Shown piece by piece: positions 24,082 to 32,331 of a stretch of 64,000 nt of DNA. Position 1 is the first letter of the stretch, and the number at the start of each line of letters is the position of its first letter. Source of the DNA: Brevibacillus parabrevis (lineage in GTDB: Bacteria > Bacillota > Bacilli > Brevibacillales > Brevibacillaceae); assembly GCF_003710905.1 (NCBI RefSeq), contig NZ_RHHV01000005.1:620001-684000 (forward strand), in the 5' to 3' direction. The position numbers and the translations under genes were made by a program. Under the pieces are notes generated by a model. The model made no database searches. It was given only the letters and a program-made list of their open reading frames with translations, and was not told the DNA's origin.

Positions 24082-25863
24082 ATGAACCGTTCGTTGAAAG
24101 ATAAGCTGGCTGTGCTGCCAGAAAAACCCGGCTGCTACCTGATGAAAAATGCAAGCGGGGAAATTATTTACGTCGGAAAGGCTAAAGTGCTGAAAAACCG
24201 CGTACGCTCCTACTTTACGGGTAGCCATAACGGGAAGACGCAGCTTTTGGTCAGCGAGATCGTCGATTTTGAGTACATTGTGGTAGCCTCGGCGATTGAG
24301 GCGCTGCTGTTGGAGTGCAACCTGATCAAAAAGCATGACCCCCGCTACAACGTCATGCTGCGCGATGACAAGACGTATCCGTACATCAAAATCACGAATG
24401 AAGAACAGCCTCGTCTGGAGATTACTCGCAAGGTGCTGAAGGACAAAGCCAAATATTTTGGCCCGTATCCAAACGCTGGTGATGCTTCCGAGGTGAAGAA
24501 GCTGCTGGACCGGCTCTATCCTTTGCGCAAATGCCGCAACATGCCCAAACAGGTTTGCTTGTACTACCATTTGGGCCAATGTCTTGCTCCCTGTGTGTAC
24601 GAGGTTTCGGCAGAGGAAAACCAGCGACTGGTTGACGAGATTAGCCGATTCCTCGACGGCGGTCATGATCAGATGAAGCAGAGCCTGACCGAGAAAATGC
24701 TACAGGCGGCAGAAGCGATGGAGTTCGAGCGGGCCAAGGAACTGCGGGATCAGATCAAGAGCATTGAAGCGGTGATGGAAAAGCAGAAGATCACGTTTAC
24801 CGACACGGTAGACCGCGACATTATCGGCTTTGCGGTAGAAAAGGGCTGGATGTGCATTCAAATTTTTTACATGCGCCAGGGCAAAATGATCGAGCGGCAG
24901 ACGACCTCTTTTCCATACTATGGCGGCGAAAGCGAAGACTTCATGTCGTACGTCACCCAGTTTTACTACGACAAGCAAAACGCGCTGCCAAAAGAAATTT
25001 TGCTGCCGGAGGAAAGCGAGCCGGAGCTGCTTAGCGAATGGCTCGGGGTCAAAGTATTGACACCGAAGCGGAGCAAAAAGCGCGAGCTGGTCGAGATGGC
25101 CTGTGAAAACGCGCGCATTGCCCTCCAGGAGAAGTTCGCGCTGATGTCCAAAGATGATGCGAGGACGATTCAGGCTGTGCACAATTTGGGGCACGTGCTG
25201 GGGATTGGCGTTCCCCATCGGATCGAGGCGTTCGACAACTCCAACATTCAAGGAACAGAGCCGGTGTCTGCGATGATCGTGTTTACAGACGGTCGTCCGG
25301 ACAAAAAGGAGTACCGCAAGTTCAAGATCAAGACGGTCGAAGGCCCCGACGATTACGGCTCCATGCGCGAAGTTGTCCGCAGACGCTATTCGCGGTTGTT
25401 GAAGGAAAACCAGCCGTTGCCGGACTTGATCGTCATTGACGGAGGCAAGGGCCAAATCAGCGCTGCCATGGACGTCCTGGAGAACGAATTGGGGCTGTAT
25501 ATTCCGGTCTGCGGCTTGGCGAAGGATGAAAAGCACAAAACGGCGCAGCTGATGTACGGCGATCCGCCAGAACCCGTGAATCTGAAGCGGGACAGCTATG
25601 AGTTTTATTTGCTGCAACGCATTCAGGACGAGGTTCACCGTTTTGCGATCACGTTCCACAGACAGTCACGGACGAAAACGATGCTCTCCTCCCAACTGGA
25701 TGAAATTCCGGGCATCGGCGAGAAGCGGCGCAAGCTGTTGTTTACCCATTTTGGCTCGCTGAAAAAAATGCGCGAAGCGACTGTGGAGGATTTCCGGCAG
25801 CTTGGGATCGGCGACAAGCTGGCCCGAGAGATCATCACTCATTTGCGCAAGCTGGAATCGTAA
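24082..25863 (+). CDS. uvrC: Excinuclease ABC subunit C
   Basis: 593-residue UvrC, the nuclease that makes both incisions in nucleotide excision repair with UvrA and UvrB. In order: GIY-YIG domain with [19 protein letters not shown] (about residues 14-32), the Cys cluster [21 protein letters not shown], the UvrB-binding UVR motif around residues 200-235, and the RNase-H-like nuclease ([19 protein letters not shown]). The helix-hairpin-helix tail includes [18 protein letters not shown]. Start ATG 24082 follows GAGGGAGG. Neighbours match B. subtilis. Confidence 0.96.
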   Translation: MNRSLKDKLAVLPEKPGCYLMKNASGEIIYVGKAKVLKNRVRSYFTGSHNGKTQLLVSEIVDFEYIVVASAIEALLLECNLIKKHDPRYNVMLRDDKTYPYIKITNEEQPRLEITRKVLKDKAKYFGPYPNAGDASEVKKLLDRLYPLRKCRNMPKQVCLYYHLGQCLAPCVYEVSAEENQRLVDEISRFLDGGHDQMKQSLTEKMLQAAEAMEFERAKELRDQIKSIEAVMEKQKITFTDTVDRDIIGFAVEKGWMCIQIFYMRQGKMIERQTTSFPYYGGESEDFMSYVTQFYYDKQNALPKEILLPEESEPELLSEWLGVKVLTPKRSKKRELVEMACENARIALQEKFALMSKDDARTIQAVHNLGHVLGIGVPHRIEAFDNSNIQGTEPVSAMIVFTDGRPDKKEYRKFKIKTVEGPDDYGSMREVVRRRYSRLLKENQPLPDLIVIDGGKGQISAAMDVLENELGLYIPVCGLAKDEKHKTAQLMYGDPPEPVNLKRDSYEFYLLQRIQDEVHRFAITFHRQSRTKTMLSSQLDEIPGIGEKRRKLLFTHFGSLKKMREATVEDFRQLGIGDKLAREIITHLRKLES

Positions 25864-25881
25864 CGGTTTTGCAAAAAGCGA

Positions 25882-25910
25882 TTGAACCGCTCGGATTCCC
25901 ATGATATAAT
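25882..25910 (+). promoter_or_regulatory. lysC promoter
   Basis: TTGAAC (25882-25887), 17-bp spacer, TATAAT (25905-25910), directly upstream of the lysine riboswitch. Confidence 0.8.
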
Positions 25911-25933
25911 GCGTTTCAAACAGAATAGTTAGC

Positions 25934-26140
25934 CTCACTTCCATTTATGGAGTGAGGTAGAGGCGCGAAAACCATGAGTACCACCTTGAGATCGGGTATC
26001 TGTGAAGGGAACGGGAAAGGGGGATTCGCCGAAGTGTGGAGAAAAACCCGTTTGTCTCCATGCTGGGTCTGCATTGAACAAGTGCAGGACTGTCATCTGG
26101 CTCTTGACCGGCGCCAGATGGAGAGCTATCTCACGGTGTG
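25934..26140 (+). ncRNA. Lysine riboswitch (L box)
   Basis: Conserved L-box pieces in order: GGTAGAGGCGCG, a GAGTA turn, GGGAAAGGGGG and TTCGCCGAAG. The P1 stem is formed by GTGAGGTAG (25952-25960) and CTATCTCAC (26126-26134). An alternative hairpin CCTCACTTCC...GGAGTGAGG (25933-25957) would compete with P1. Lysine binding should favour the downstream terminator and lower aspartokinase synthesis. The whole 25864-26367 gap is explained by promoter, riboswitch and terminator. Confidence 0.92.
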
Positions 26141-26230
26141 TCGATGTGAGCGGTGACAGGGATTTGCCTTGTCATGTGCTGCCATGGACCGCGTGTAATT
26201 GGGAGGGAGGAACCGGTATGTCGAAACAGT

Positions 26231-26270
26231 AGGCAGCGGCAGGTACTTATTCCTTGTCGGTGCCTTTTTT
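26231..26270 (+). terminator. Riboswitch-controlled attenuator
   Basis: AGGCA...TGCCT stem with inner GGCAGG/CCTTGTC pairing, followed by TTTTTT, about 100 nt before lysC. It is the expected expression platform of the L box. Confidence 0.8.
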
Positions 26271-26367
26271 ATACAGACTTTTTCCAGTAAAAATAGAGAG
26301 ATTCATAAAACGGCAGCAAAAGATACATTCTACAATCATTGGATATGAGAAAAGGGAGAGAAGCCGC

Positions 26368-27609
26368 ATGGGGTTGATCGTGCAGAAATACGGAGGCACC
26401 TCTGTAGGGACCATTGAGCGAATTTTACGAGTTGCAGATCGAATTGCCAGTTACAAAGAAGAAGGGCACGATGTGGTGGTCGTCGTATCTGCGATGGGCA
26501 AATCTACAGACGTATTGGTAGATATGGCCAAACAGATCAGCGCCTACCCGTCCGAGCGAGAGCTGGATATGTTGCTGACCACGGGGGAGCAAGTATCTAT
26601 CGCCTTGCTTGCAATGGCCTTGCACACGAAAGGCTACGATGCGATTTCTTTGACAGGCTGGCAGGCTGGAATCACGACGGAAGCGATTCATGGCCGGGCG
26701 CGAATCAAACAAATTGATTCTGAGCGCATCCAGGCAGAAATAAGCCGCGGACGTGTTGTGATCGTAGCAGGTTTTCAAGGTCTCAGCGACGAAGGAGAAA
26801 TTACGACGCTCGGCCGGGGTGGTTCGGATACATCGGCAGTTACGCTGGCCGCCAGCTTGAATGCAGACAAATGCGAGATTTTCACGGATGTGTCCGGTGT
26901 GTACACAGCCGATCCGCGGATGGTGCCAGCGGCAAGCAAGCTGGACATGATCTCGTACGACGAGATGCTTGAACTCGCGAATCTCGGAGCGGGAGTTCTT
27001 CACCCGCGTTCGGTGGAGGCCGCGAAGAAATACAAAGTACGGCTGGTCGTCCGCTCCAGCTTTACTGCCGAAGAAGGTACGTACGTTGAGGAGGTTGCCA
27101 ACATGGAAACAGGAAGAGTAGTAAGTGGAGTCGCGCATGACGAGGATGTAGCAAAAGTCACGGTTGTCGGTATGCCTGCGAAGGTTGGGACTCTTTCCCG
27201 CCTGTTCAATACGCTGGCGGACAATCAGGTGAACGTCGACATCATTATTCAAAGCTCCTATGACGCAGCAGTGACGAATATTTCCTTCACGGTTGCTGCG
27301 GATGACTTGAAAAAGGCATTGGACACGTTGGAAAACCACAAAGCAGAGCTTGGCTTCGAAAAAGTCGATTACGAGCAAAACCTGACCAAAGTGTCCATCG
27401 TAGGCTCCGGCATGGTCAACAATCCGGGAGTGGCTGCCGAGATGTTCCGCGTTTTGGCAGAAAAAGAAATTTCTATTAAAATGGTTTCAACTTCAGACAT
27501 CAAAGTTTCTTGCGTCATTCCTGCCGGGCAGACTGAGCTTGCTGTCCGCAGCCTGCACTCGGCATACGGACTCGATGTGGAAGAGACAGCAGTGGTGCAC
27601 GGAATCTAG
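26368..27609 (+). CDS. lysC: Aspartokinase (lysine-regulated type), alpha subunit
   Basis: 413-residue aspartate kinase making aspartyl phosphate, the first step to lysine, methionine, threonine and diaminopimelate for peptidoglycan. The N-terminal kinase domain starts LIVQKYGGTSVGTIERI and includes the TLGRGGSDTSAVTLAA block; two C-terminal ACT domains (about 265-413) bind effector. Start ATG 26368 follows AAAGGGAGAG; upstream in-frame ATGs fall in the leader. Regulation by the lysine riboswitch is clear. An internal start produces the beta subunit (listed separately), as known for B. subtilis aspartokinase II. Confidence 0.94.
   Translation: MGLIVQKYGGTSVGTIERILRVADRIASYKEEGHDVVVVVSAMGKSTDVLVDMAKQISAYPSERELDMLLTTGEQVSIALLAMALHTKGYDAISLTGWQAGITTEAIHGRARIKQIDSERIQAEISRGRVVIVAGFQGLSDEGEITTLGRGGSDTSAVTLAASLNADKCEIFTDVSGVYTADPRMVPAASKLDMISYDEMLELANLGAGVLHPRSVEAAKKYKVRLVVRSSFTAEEGTYVEEVANMETGRVVSGVAHDEDVAKVTVVGMPAKVGTLSRLFNTLADNQVNVDIIIQSSYDAAVTNISFTVAADDLKKALDTLENHKAELGFEKVDYEQNLTKVSIVGSGMVNNPGVAAEMFRVLAEKEISIKMVSTSDIKVSCVIPAGQTELAVRSLHSAYGLDVEETAVVHGI
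27103..27609 (+). CDS. Aspartokinase beta subunit from an internal start
   Basis: In-frame ATG 27103 is codon 246 of lysC and is preceded by GAGGAGG (27088-27094) with an 8-nt spacer, an unusually strong site inside a coding region. It would give a 168-residue protein made of the two ACT domains. B. subtilis LysC is known to form alpha2beta2 with a beta chain from a nested start at the corresponding place. The sequence supports the same arrangement; expression itself is inferred. Confidence 0.75.
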   Translation: METGRVVSGVAHDEDVAKVTVVGMPAKVGTLSRLFNTLADNQVNVDIIIQSSYDAAVTNISFTVAADDLKKALDTLENHKAELGFEKVDYEQNLTKVSIVGSGMVNNPGVAAEMFRVLAEKEISIKMVSTSDIKVSCVIPAGQTELAVRSLHSAYGLDVEETAVVHGI

Positions 27610-27616
27610 GCAGCGA

Positions 27617-27654
27617 ATGCTCCCTCGCCTGTAGGCAGAGGGGGCATCTTTTTG
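27617..27654 (+). terminator. lysC terminator
   Basis: ATGCTCCCTC...GAGGGGGCAT stem, then CTTTTT. Confidence 0.8.
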
Positions 27655-27713
27655 ACCTGACAAGACACGCCAGTCCTGACAATTATTGCGCTGCCAATGG
27701 TTGGCATGAAGGA

Positions 27714-28166
27714 TCACTTTGGAGTATGGGCGCGTATCATGATCGTAGAACTACTCTCGACCTCTAGCCGGGCAAAGGTGTCTTTTCCTTTCCATTGCTC
27801 AATGCTGCCAGCAATGATGCCTGCTTCGAGCGACAGGGAGCGGCTGAGGCGTTCCGGTGTTTGGTAGTTGTGGATCGTATGGGTGAGTTTGTAGACGATG
27901 GTTTCGGCAGACTCTTCCAAAAGATCAAGCTGTCCCAATCCGAGGCGAATAAAAGGCATAATCGGACCTGTGGAAGACTGGATGGGGATTTTTCGCCCGA
28001 GGTCTTTTCCCAGCCAGTACAAAATTGGACTCTCGCTGTCTCCGAGCAGGCTGTTCGTCAATGTCTCGCGTAGCAGATGGTAGCCGAGGTAGGGCATGTT
28101 CATTCTTTCCGCTACGGGAATCGTTTGCGGCGGCAACAGTGCTGCCAGCTGATCGGTTTGGTTCAT
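27714..28166 (-). CDS. yslB: YslB family protein (DUF2507)
   Basis: 150-residue protein of the YslB/DUF2507 family, with LLPPQTIPVAERMNMPYLGY and ILYWLGKDLGRKIPI near the N-terminus. The fold is related to heme-NO-binding-like V4R domains, but no biochemical role is established. AGGAGGG precedes ATG 28166. In B. subtilis yslB also lies between lysC and sdhC; here it is transcribed toward lysC, divergent from sdhC. Confidence 0.85.
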   Translation of the reverse strand: MNQTDQLAALLPPQTIPVAERMNMPYLGYHLLRETLTNSLLGDSESPILYWLGKDLGRKIPIQSSTGPIMPFIRLGLGQLDLLEESAETIVYKLTHTIHNYQTPERLSRSLSLEAGIIAGSIEQWKGKDTFARLEVESSSTIMIRAHTPK

Positions 28167-28491
28167 GGCGCTTCCCTCCTGTTTGTAAGAGAGTATGAGA
28201 GAAGCCCGGACTCTATGACCGATTCATAGAAAAAATAGTGAAATTGAACAAAGTTATTCTATCAATGTATTTAGTCTATTGATTGTCTTGACGCTCTCTG
28301 TCGACAAGAGTACAATTGGATTTGGTCAAAGTTTTGCCCAACTTTTTTTCGTATTTTGACACATTCCGACAAAGTTAGGCGTGAGAGGTTCTAACGGCTT
28401 TTTGGCATGTCTAATAGGGTAGGCAATGGGTTAGGATATGGGAGAAAGGTCCATAAAAGAGCGCTACATACACTGAAAGGGGGACCATTGT
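28167..28491 (+). other. Intergenic region and sdh leader
   Basis: 325 bp between yslB and sdhC. Apart from the sdh promoter and a weak hairpin GTTAG...CTAAC followed by GGCTTTTT (about 28374-28408), which could act as a leader attenuator, I see no ORF or RNA gene. The predicted leader RNA is about 170 nt, long for this operon. Confidence 0.5.
28288..28316 (+). promoter_or_regulatory. sdhCAB promoter
   Basis: TTGACG (28288-28293), 17-bp spacer, TACAAT (28311-28316). A TTGTC...GACAA inverted repeat spans the -35 and spacer. Confidence 0.7.
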
Positions 28492-29103
28492 ATGGCGAAA
28501 GGCCATAGCTTTCTCAGTCACAAGCTGCACTCACTTCTTGGTTTGTTTCCGATCGGGCTCTTCCTGCTGTTTCACTTGACAGCCAACTATCAAGCGACCC
28601 ACGGAGCAGAAGCGTTCAACCAGACTGTTGGTCTGATTGAAAAAGTTCCACTTCTCTTGATCGTTGAATTCGTTTTCATCTACATCCCGATCCTGTTCCA
28701 CGCTATTTACGGTCTCTACATCGCATTCCAGGCAAAACAAAACGTGGGGAACTTCAGTTACTTCAGAAACCAAATGTTTCTGTGGCAACGCCTGACAGGA
28801 GTCATTACCCTCATTTTCATTGTTTGGCATGTGTGGTCGACACGTATCCCGAAAGCGATGGGTGTAACCGTAAATTTTGACATGATGGCTGACATTCTTA
28901 GCAGCCCAGCAATGATCGTATTCTACACAATTGGGATTATCAGTACGGTTTTCCACTTCTCCAACGGAATCTGGTCGTTCCTGGTTCACTGGGGAATTAC
29001 AGTTGGACCACGTTCCCAACGAATTGCAACATACTTCACTATGGTCGTATTCGTAGTTGTAACCTTCATCGGATTGCGTGCGATGTCGGCTTTCATTCTG
29101 TAG
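28492..29103 (+). CDS. sdhC: Succinate dehydrogenase cytochrome b558 subunit
   Basis: 203-residue membrane anchor of complex II with five predicted helices and several conserved histidines for two b-type hemes (for example FLLFHLTANY, FHAIYGLYIA, LIFIVWHVW and FHFSNGIWSFLVHWG). It passes electrons from SdhAB to menaquinone. The length and helix number fit the Bacillus SdhC type. AAAGGGGGA precedes ATG 28492. It is first in the sdhCAB operon, with 18-nt gaps between genes. Confidence 0.95.
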   Translation: MAKGHSFLSHKLHSLLGLFPIGLFLLFHLTANYQATHGAEAFNQTVGLIEKVPLLLIVEFVFIYIPILFHAIYGLYIAFQAKQNVGNFSYFRNQMFLWQRLTGVITLIFIVWHVWSTRIPKAMGVTVNFDMMADILSSPAMIVFYTIGIISTVFHFSNGIWSFLVHWGITVGPRSQRIATYFTMVVFVVVTFIGLRAMSAFIL

Positions 29104-29121
29104 GGATAGGGGGACTCAATC

Positions 29122-30879
29122 ATGGCAAAAGGTAAACTGATCATTGTCGGTGGTGGTTTGGCCGGCTTGATGGCTACCATCAAAGCAGCAGAAAAAGGCG
29201 TTCCCGTCCAGCTGTTCTCCCTGGTTCCGGTAAAACGTTCCCACTCTGTATGTGCACAGGGCGGTATCAACGGCGCGGTAAATACCAAAGGGGAAGGCGA
29301 CTCCACTTGGGAGCACTTTGACGATACAGTATACGGCGGAGACTTCTTGGCAAACCAACCGCCTGTAAAAGCAATGTGTGATGCAGCACCTGGAATTATT
29401 TACATGCTTGACCGTATGGGCGTTATGTTCAACCGTACAGCAGAAGGTCTTCTGGACTTCCGTCGTTTCGGAGGAACCAAGCACCACCGTACTGCGTTTG
29501 CAGGCGCGACTACCGGTCAACAATTGCTGTACGCTTTGGACGAGCAAGTACGCCGTTATGAAGCAGAAGGTCTTGTAACCAAGTACGAATATTGGGATTT
29601 CCTCGGAGCCGTTTTGGACGATACAGGAACCTGTCGCGGGATTACCGCGCAAAATATGCGTTCCGGTGAAATTCAATCCTTCCGTGCAGATGCTGTCATT
29701 CTGGCAACAGGCGGACCTGGTATCATCTTTGGTAAATCGACCAACTCGATCATCAACACGGGTACAGCAGCGTCTGCGGCTTACCAGCAAGGCGTTATCT
29801 ACTCCAATGGTGAGATGATCCAGATTCACCCGACAGCGATTCCTGGCGACGACAAACTGCGTCTGATGTCTGAATCTGCGCGCGGTGAAGGCGGACGTGT
29901 ATGGACATACAGAGACGGTAAACCTTGGTACTTCCTGGAGGATAAATATCCTGCATACGGAAACCTGGTACCGCGCGATATCGCGACTCGCGAAATCTTC
30001 TCTGTCTGCGTAGACATGAAACTGGGTGTCAACGGCGAGAACATGGTATACCTCGACCTGTCCCACAAAGATCCAAAAGAGCTGGATGTAAAACTGGGCG
30101 GTATTATCGAGATTTACGAAAAATTCGTTGGGGATGACCCACGCAAAGTACCAATGAAGATTTTCCCTGCGGTTCACTACTCCATGGGCGGTATGTGGGT
30201 AGATTACAACCAGATGACCAACATTCCTGGTCTGTTTGCAGCGGGTGAGTGCGATTACTCCCAGCACGGCGCAAACCGTTTGGGTGCAAACTCCCTGTTG
30301 TCCGCGATCTACGGCGGTATGGTTGCCGGTCCGAAAGCTATCGAGTACATCAAAGGCTTGAACCAATCTTCGGACGACCTGTCTTCTACTCTCTTTGACA
30401 GCTACACAAGCAAAGAGCAGGCGAAATACGACGGCATCCTGAAAATGGACGGAACAGAAAATGCTTACCTGATCCACAAAGAGCTTGGCGAGTGGATGAC
30501 AGACAACGTAACGGTAGTTCGCTACAACGACCGTCTGGAAAAAACAGATGCCAAGATTCAAGAGTTGATGGAGCGTTACAAAAAAATCAACATCAACGAT
30601 ACAAACAAATGGAGCAACTCCGGTGCTTCCTTTACCCGTCACCTGTGGAACATGCTGGTTCTCTCCCGCGCGATCACAATCGGTGCGCTCATGCGTAACG
30701 AAAGCCGCGGTGCTCACTACAAACCAGACTTCCCAGAGCGTGATGACGAGAACTTCATGAAGACAACCATGGCGAAGTACAACCCGGAAACAACTGCGCC
30801 AGAGATTTACTATGAAGACATCGATGTTTCGTTGATTGCACCACGGAAACGTGACTATACGTCTGACAAGAAGCACTAA
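29122..30879 (+). CDS. sdhA: Succinate dehydrogenase flavoprotein subunit
   Basis: 585-residue catalytic subunit oxidising succinate to fumarate. The FAD-binding start is LIIVGGGLAGLMATIKAAE and the covalent FAD histidine is His41 in RSHSVCAQGGINGAVN. Active-site and substrate regions include HPTAIPG, ESARGEGG and AAGECDYSQHGANRLGANSL. It is 585 residues like B. subtilis SdhA. It forms a complex with SdhB and SdhC at the inner face of the membrane. Confidence 0.96.
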   Translation: MAKGKLIIVGGGLAGLMATIKAAEKGVPVQLFSLVPVKRSHSVCAQGGINGAVNTKGEGDSTWEHFDDTVYGGDFLANQPPVKAMCDAAPGIIYMLDRMGVMFNRTAEGLLDFRRFGGTKHHRTAFAGATTGQQLLYALDEQVRRYEAEGLVTKYEYWDFLGAVLDDTGTCRGITAQNMRSGEIQSFRADAVILATGGPGIIFGKSTNSIINTGTAASAAYQQGVIYSNGEMIQIHPTAIPGDDKLRLMSESARGEGGRVWTYRDGKPWYFLEDKYPAYGNLVPRDIATREIFSVCVDMKLGVNGENMVYLDLSHKDPKELDVKLGGIIEIYEKFVGDDPRKVPMKIFPAVHYSMGGMWVDYNQMTNIPGLFAAGECDYSQHGANRLGANSLLSAIYGGMVAGPKAIEYIKGLNQSSDDLSSTLFDSYTSKEQAKYDGILKMDGTENAYLIHKELGEWMTDNVTVVRYNDRLEKTDAKIQELMERYKKININDTNKWSNSGASFTRHLWNMLVLSRAITIGALMRNESRGAHYKPDFPERDDENFMKTTMAKYNPETTAPEIYYEDIDVSLIAPRKRDYTSDKKH

Positions 30880-30897
30880 AAGAGGAGGAAACTGATC

Positions 30898-31647
30898 ATG
30901 GCAGAAAAATTGATTCACCTGATTATTACCCGCCAAGATAGCCCTGACAGCACTCCATACAAGGAAGAGTTCAGAATCCCGTACCGCCCTGGTATGAACG
31001 TCATTAGTGCACTGATGGAGATTCAACGCAATCCGGTCAATGCACAAGGCCAGAAAACCGCTCCGGTAAACTGGGAATCGAACTGCTTGGAAGAAGTATG
31101 TGGTGCGTGCTCGATGGTGATCAACGGTAGACCACGCCAAGCTTGCTCGGCGCTGGTAGACAAATTGGAGCAGCCGATTCGTCTGGAACCAATGAGCACA
31201 TTCCCTGTACAACGTGACTTGTCGATTGACCGCAGCCGCATGTTCGATGCGCTGAAACGCGTAAAAGCGTGGGTTCCAATCGATGGTACGCACGATCTGG
31301 GACCAGGTCCACGCATGCCGGAAGTTGAGCGCCAATGGGCGTACGAGCTGTCCAAATGCATGACGTGCGGTGTTTGCCTGGAGGCTTGCCCGAACGTGAA
31401 CTCGAAAGCCGAGTTTATCGGACCGTTCGCAATCTCGCAAGTTCGTCTGTTCAACCAGCATCCAACTGGTATGATGAACAAGCATGAGCGTCTGGAAGCA
31501 CTGATGGAGGATGGCGGTATCGGCGATTGCGGTAACTCGCAAAACTGCGTGCAAGCTTGTCCAAAAGGCATCCCGCTCACCACTTCGATCGCTCACATGA
31601 ACAAAGAAACAGTCAAACATGCTGTGAAGAAGTTCTTCTTCTCCTAA
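30898..31647 (+). CDS. sdhB: Succinate dehydrogenase iron-sulfur subunit
   Basis: 249-residue protein carrying three clusters: the [2Fe-2S] site CLEEVCGACSMVINGRPRQ plus a following Cys, the [4Fe-4S] site CMTCGVCLEACP, and the [3Fe-4S] site CGNSQNCVQACPKGIP. It relays electrons from SdhA to the heme-containing SdhC. The start follows GAGGAGG and the gene ends before a strong terminator, closing the operon. Confidence 0.96.
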   Translation: MAEKLIHLIITRQDSPDSTPYKEEFRIPYRPGMNVISALMEIQRNPVNAQGQKTAPVNWESNCLEEVCGACSMVINGRPRQACSALVDKLEQPIRLEPMSTFPVQRDLSIDRSRMFDALKRVKAWVPIDGTHDLGPGPRMPEVERQWAYELSKCMTCGVCLEACPNVNSKAEFIGPFAISQVRLFNQHPTGMMNKHERLEALMEDGGIGDCGNSQNCVQACPKGIPLTTSIAHMNKETVKHAVKKFFFS

Positions 31648-31661
31648 GCTGTTGCCAAAAG

Positions 31662-31701
31662 AAAAGGCGTGCGCCGGTTACCCGGAATGCACGCCTTTTT
31701 G
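31662..31701. terminator. Bidirectional terminator (sdhB / marR)
   Basis: AAAAGGCGTGC (31662-31672) / GCACGCCTTTTT (31689-31700), with U-runs on both strands. It ends sdhCAB and the convergent marR gene. Confidence 0.88.
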
Positions 31702-32139
31702 TCTTGCTTCCTGGACAGCCGCAACTGCCAGTTTTTCAAACATGTACACGAACTGCTCCCATTCCTCATCCGTGAAATGAGCAAACAGTTGCTTCAACGC
31801 CTCCAGCCGATTTTGCTTGGCTTTGGTCAAAATGCTTTTTCCGTGATCCAAAAGACTGATGTACACGACGCGCCGATCTTCCTCATCGCGGTCGCGGCTT
31901 ACGTACCCGTGCTTGTCCAGGCGATCAATCATGGCAGTGATTGCGCTTGGTTTGACATTCATGGAATCGGCCAATTCTCCGACGGTGCATCTTTGGCGTT
32001 GCTCCAATTGATGGAGAATATAAAACTGCGGTCCGGTCAAACCTGCCACAGGCTCGGCCAACTGTGACCCAAGTGTGCGCATAATCGTGCGGAATGCCTC
32101 TTGCAGGCGATCTATTGACTCAGGAGAGGGGGAAGACAT
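31678..32139 (-). CDS. MarR-family transcriptional regulator
   Basis: 153-residue winged-helix regulator. The MarR core reads LTGPQFYILHQLEQRQRCTVGEL, recognition region VKPSAITAMIDRLDKHGYV and wing DRDEEDRRVVYISL. ATG 32139 has AAGGAG about 12 nt upstream; a TTG further up is less likely. A perfect palindrome lies 63-83 bp upstream. B. subtilis has a MarR protein (YsmB) near sdh/gerE, so this may be its counterpart. The ligand is unknown. Confidence 0.85.
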   Translation of the reverse strand: MSSPSPESIDRLQEAFRTIMRTLGSQLAEPVAGLTGPQFYILHQLEQRQRCTVGELADSMNVKPSAITAMIDRLDKHGYVSRDRDEEDRRVVYISLLDHGKSILTKAKQNRLEALKQLFAHFTDEEWEQFVYMFEKLAVAAVQEARQKGVHSG

Positions 32140-32201
32140 GCTGAATTTCAGCTCCTTACAGCATAGTAGCAATATAGTAACGAGGAAGTTTCGTACAGGA
32201 A

Positions 32202-32222
32202 ATATTTAACGTAATTAAATAT
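32202..32222. promoter_or_regulatory. MarR-type operator palindrome
   Basis: ATATTTAA-CGTAA-TTAAATAT: perfect 8-bp arms around 5 bp, between the divergent marR and protease genes. The size and AT-richness are typical of MarR operators, so autoregulation and possibly control of the protease are suggested. Confidence 0.55.
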
Positions 32223-32331
32223 AGGCCGAATCACCTGATTTGTCAACCTTACGGCAAAAGACGAGAATACCCGAGCGGTTCCCAGTGAAAACTGATACAT
32301 AATGGGTGTACTTCCAACAAGGGGGCAAACG

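Noticed and set aside
29116-31620. 834-codon open frame on the minus strand opposite sdhA and sdhB
   Set aside because: It is antisense to two certain genes, has no recognisable domain and reflects codon bias of the sdh genes.
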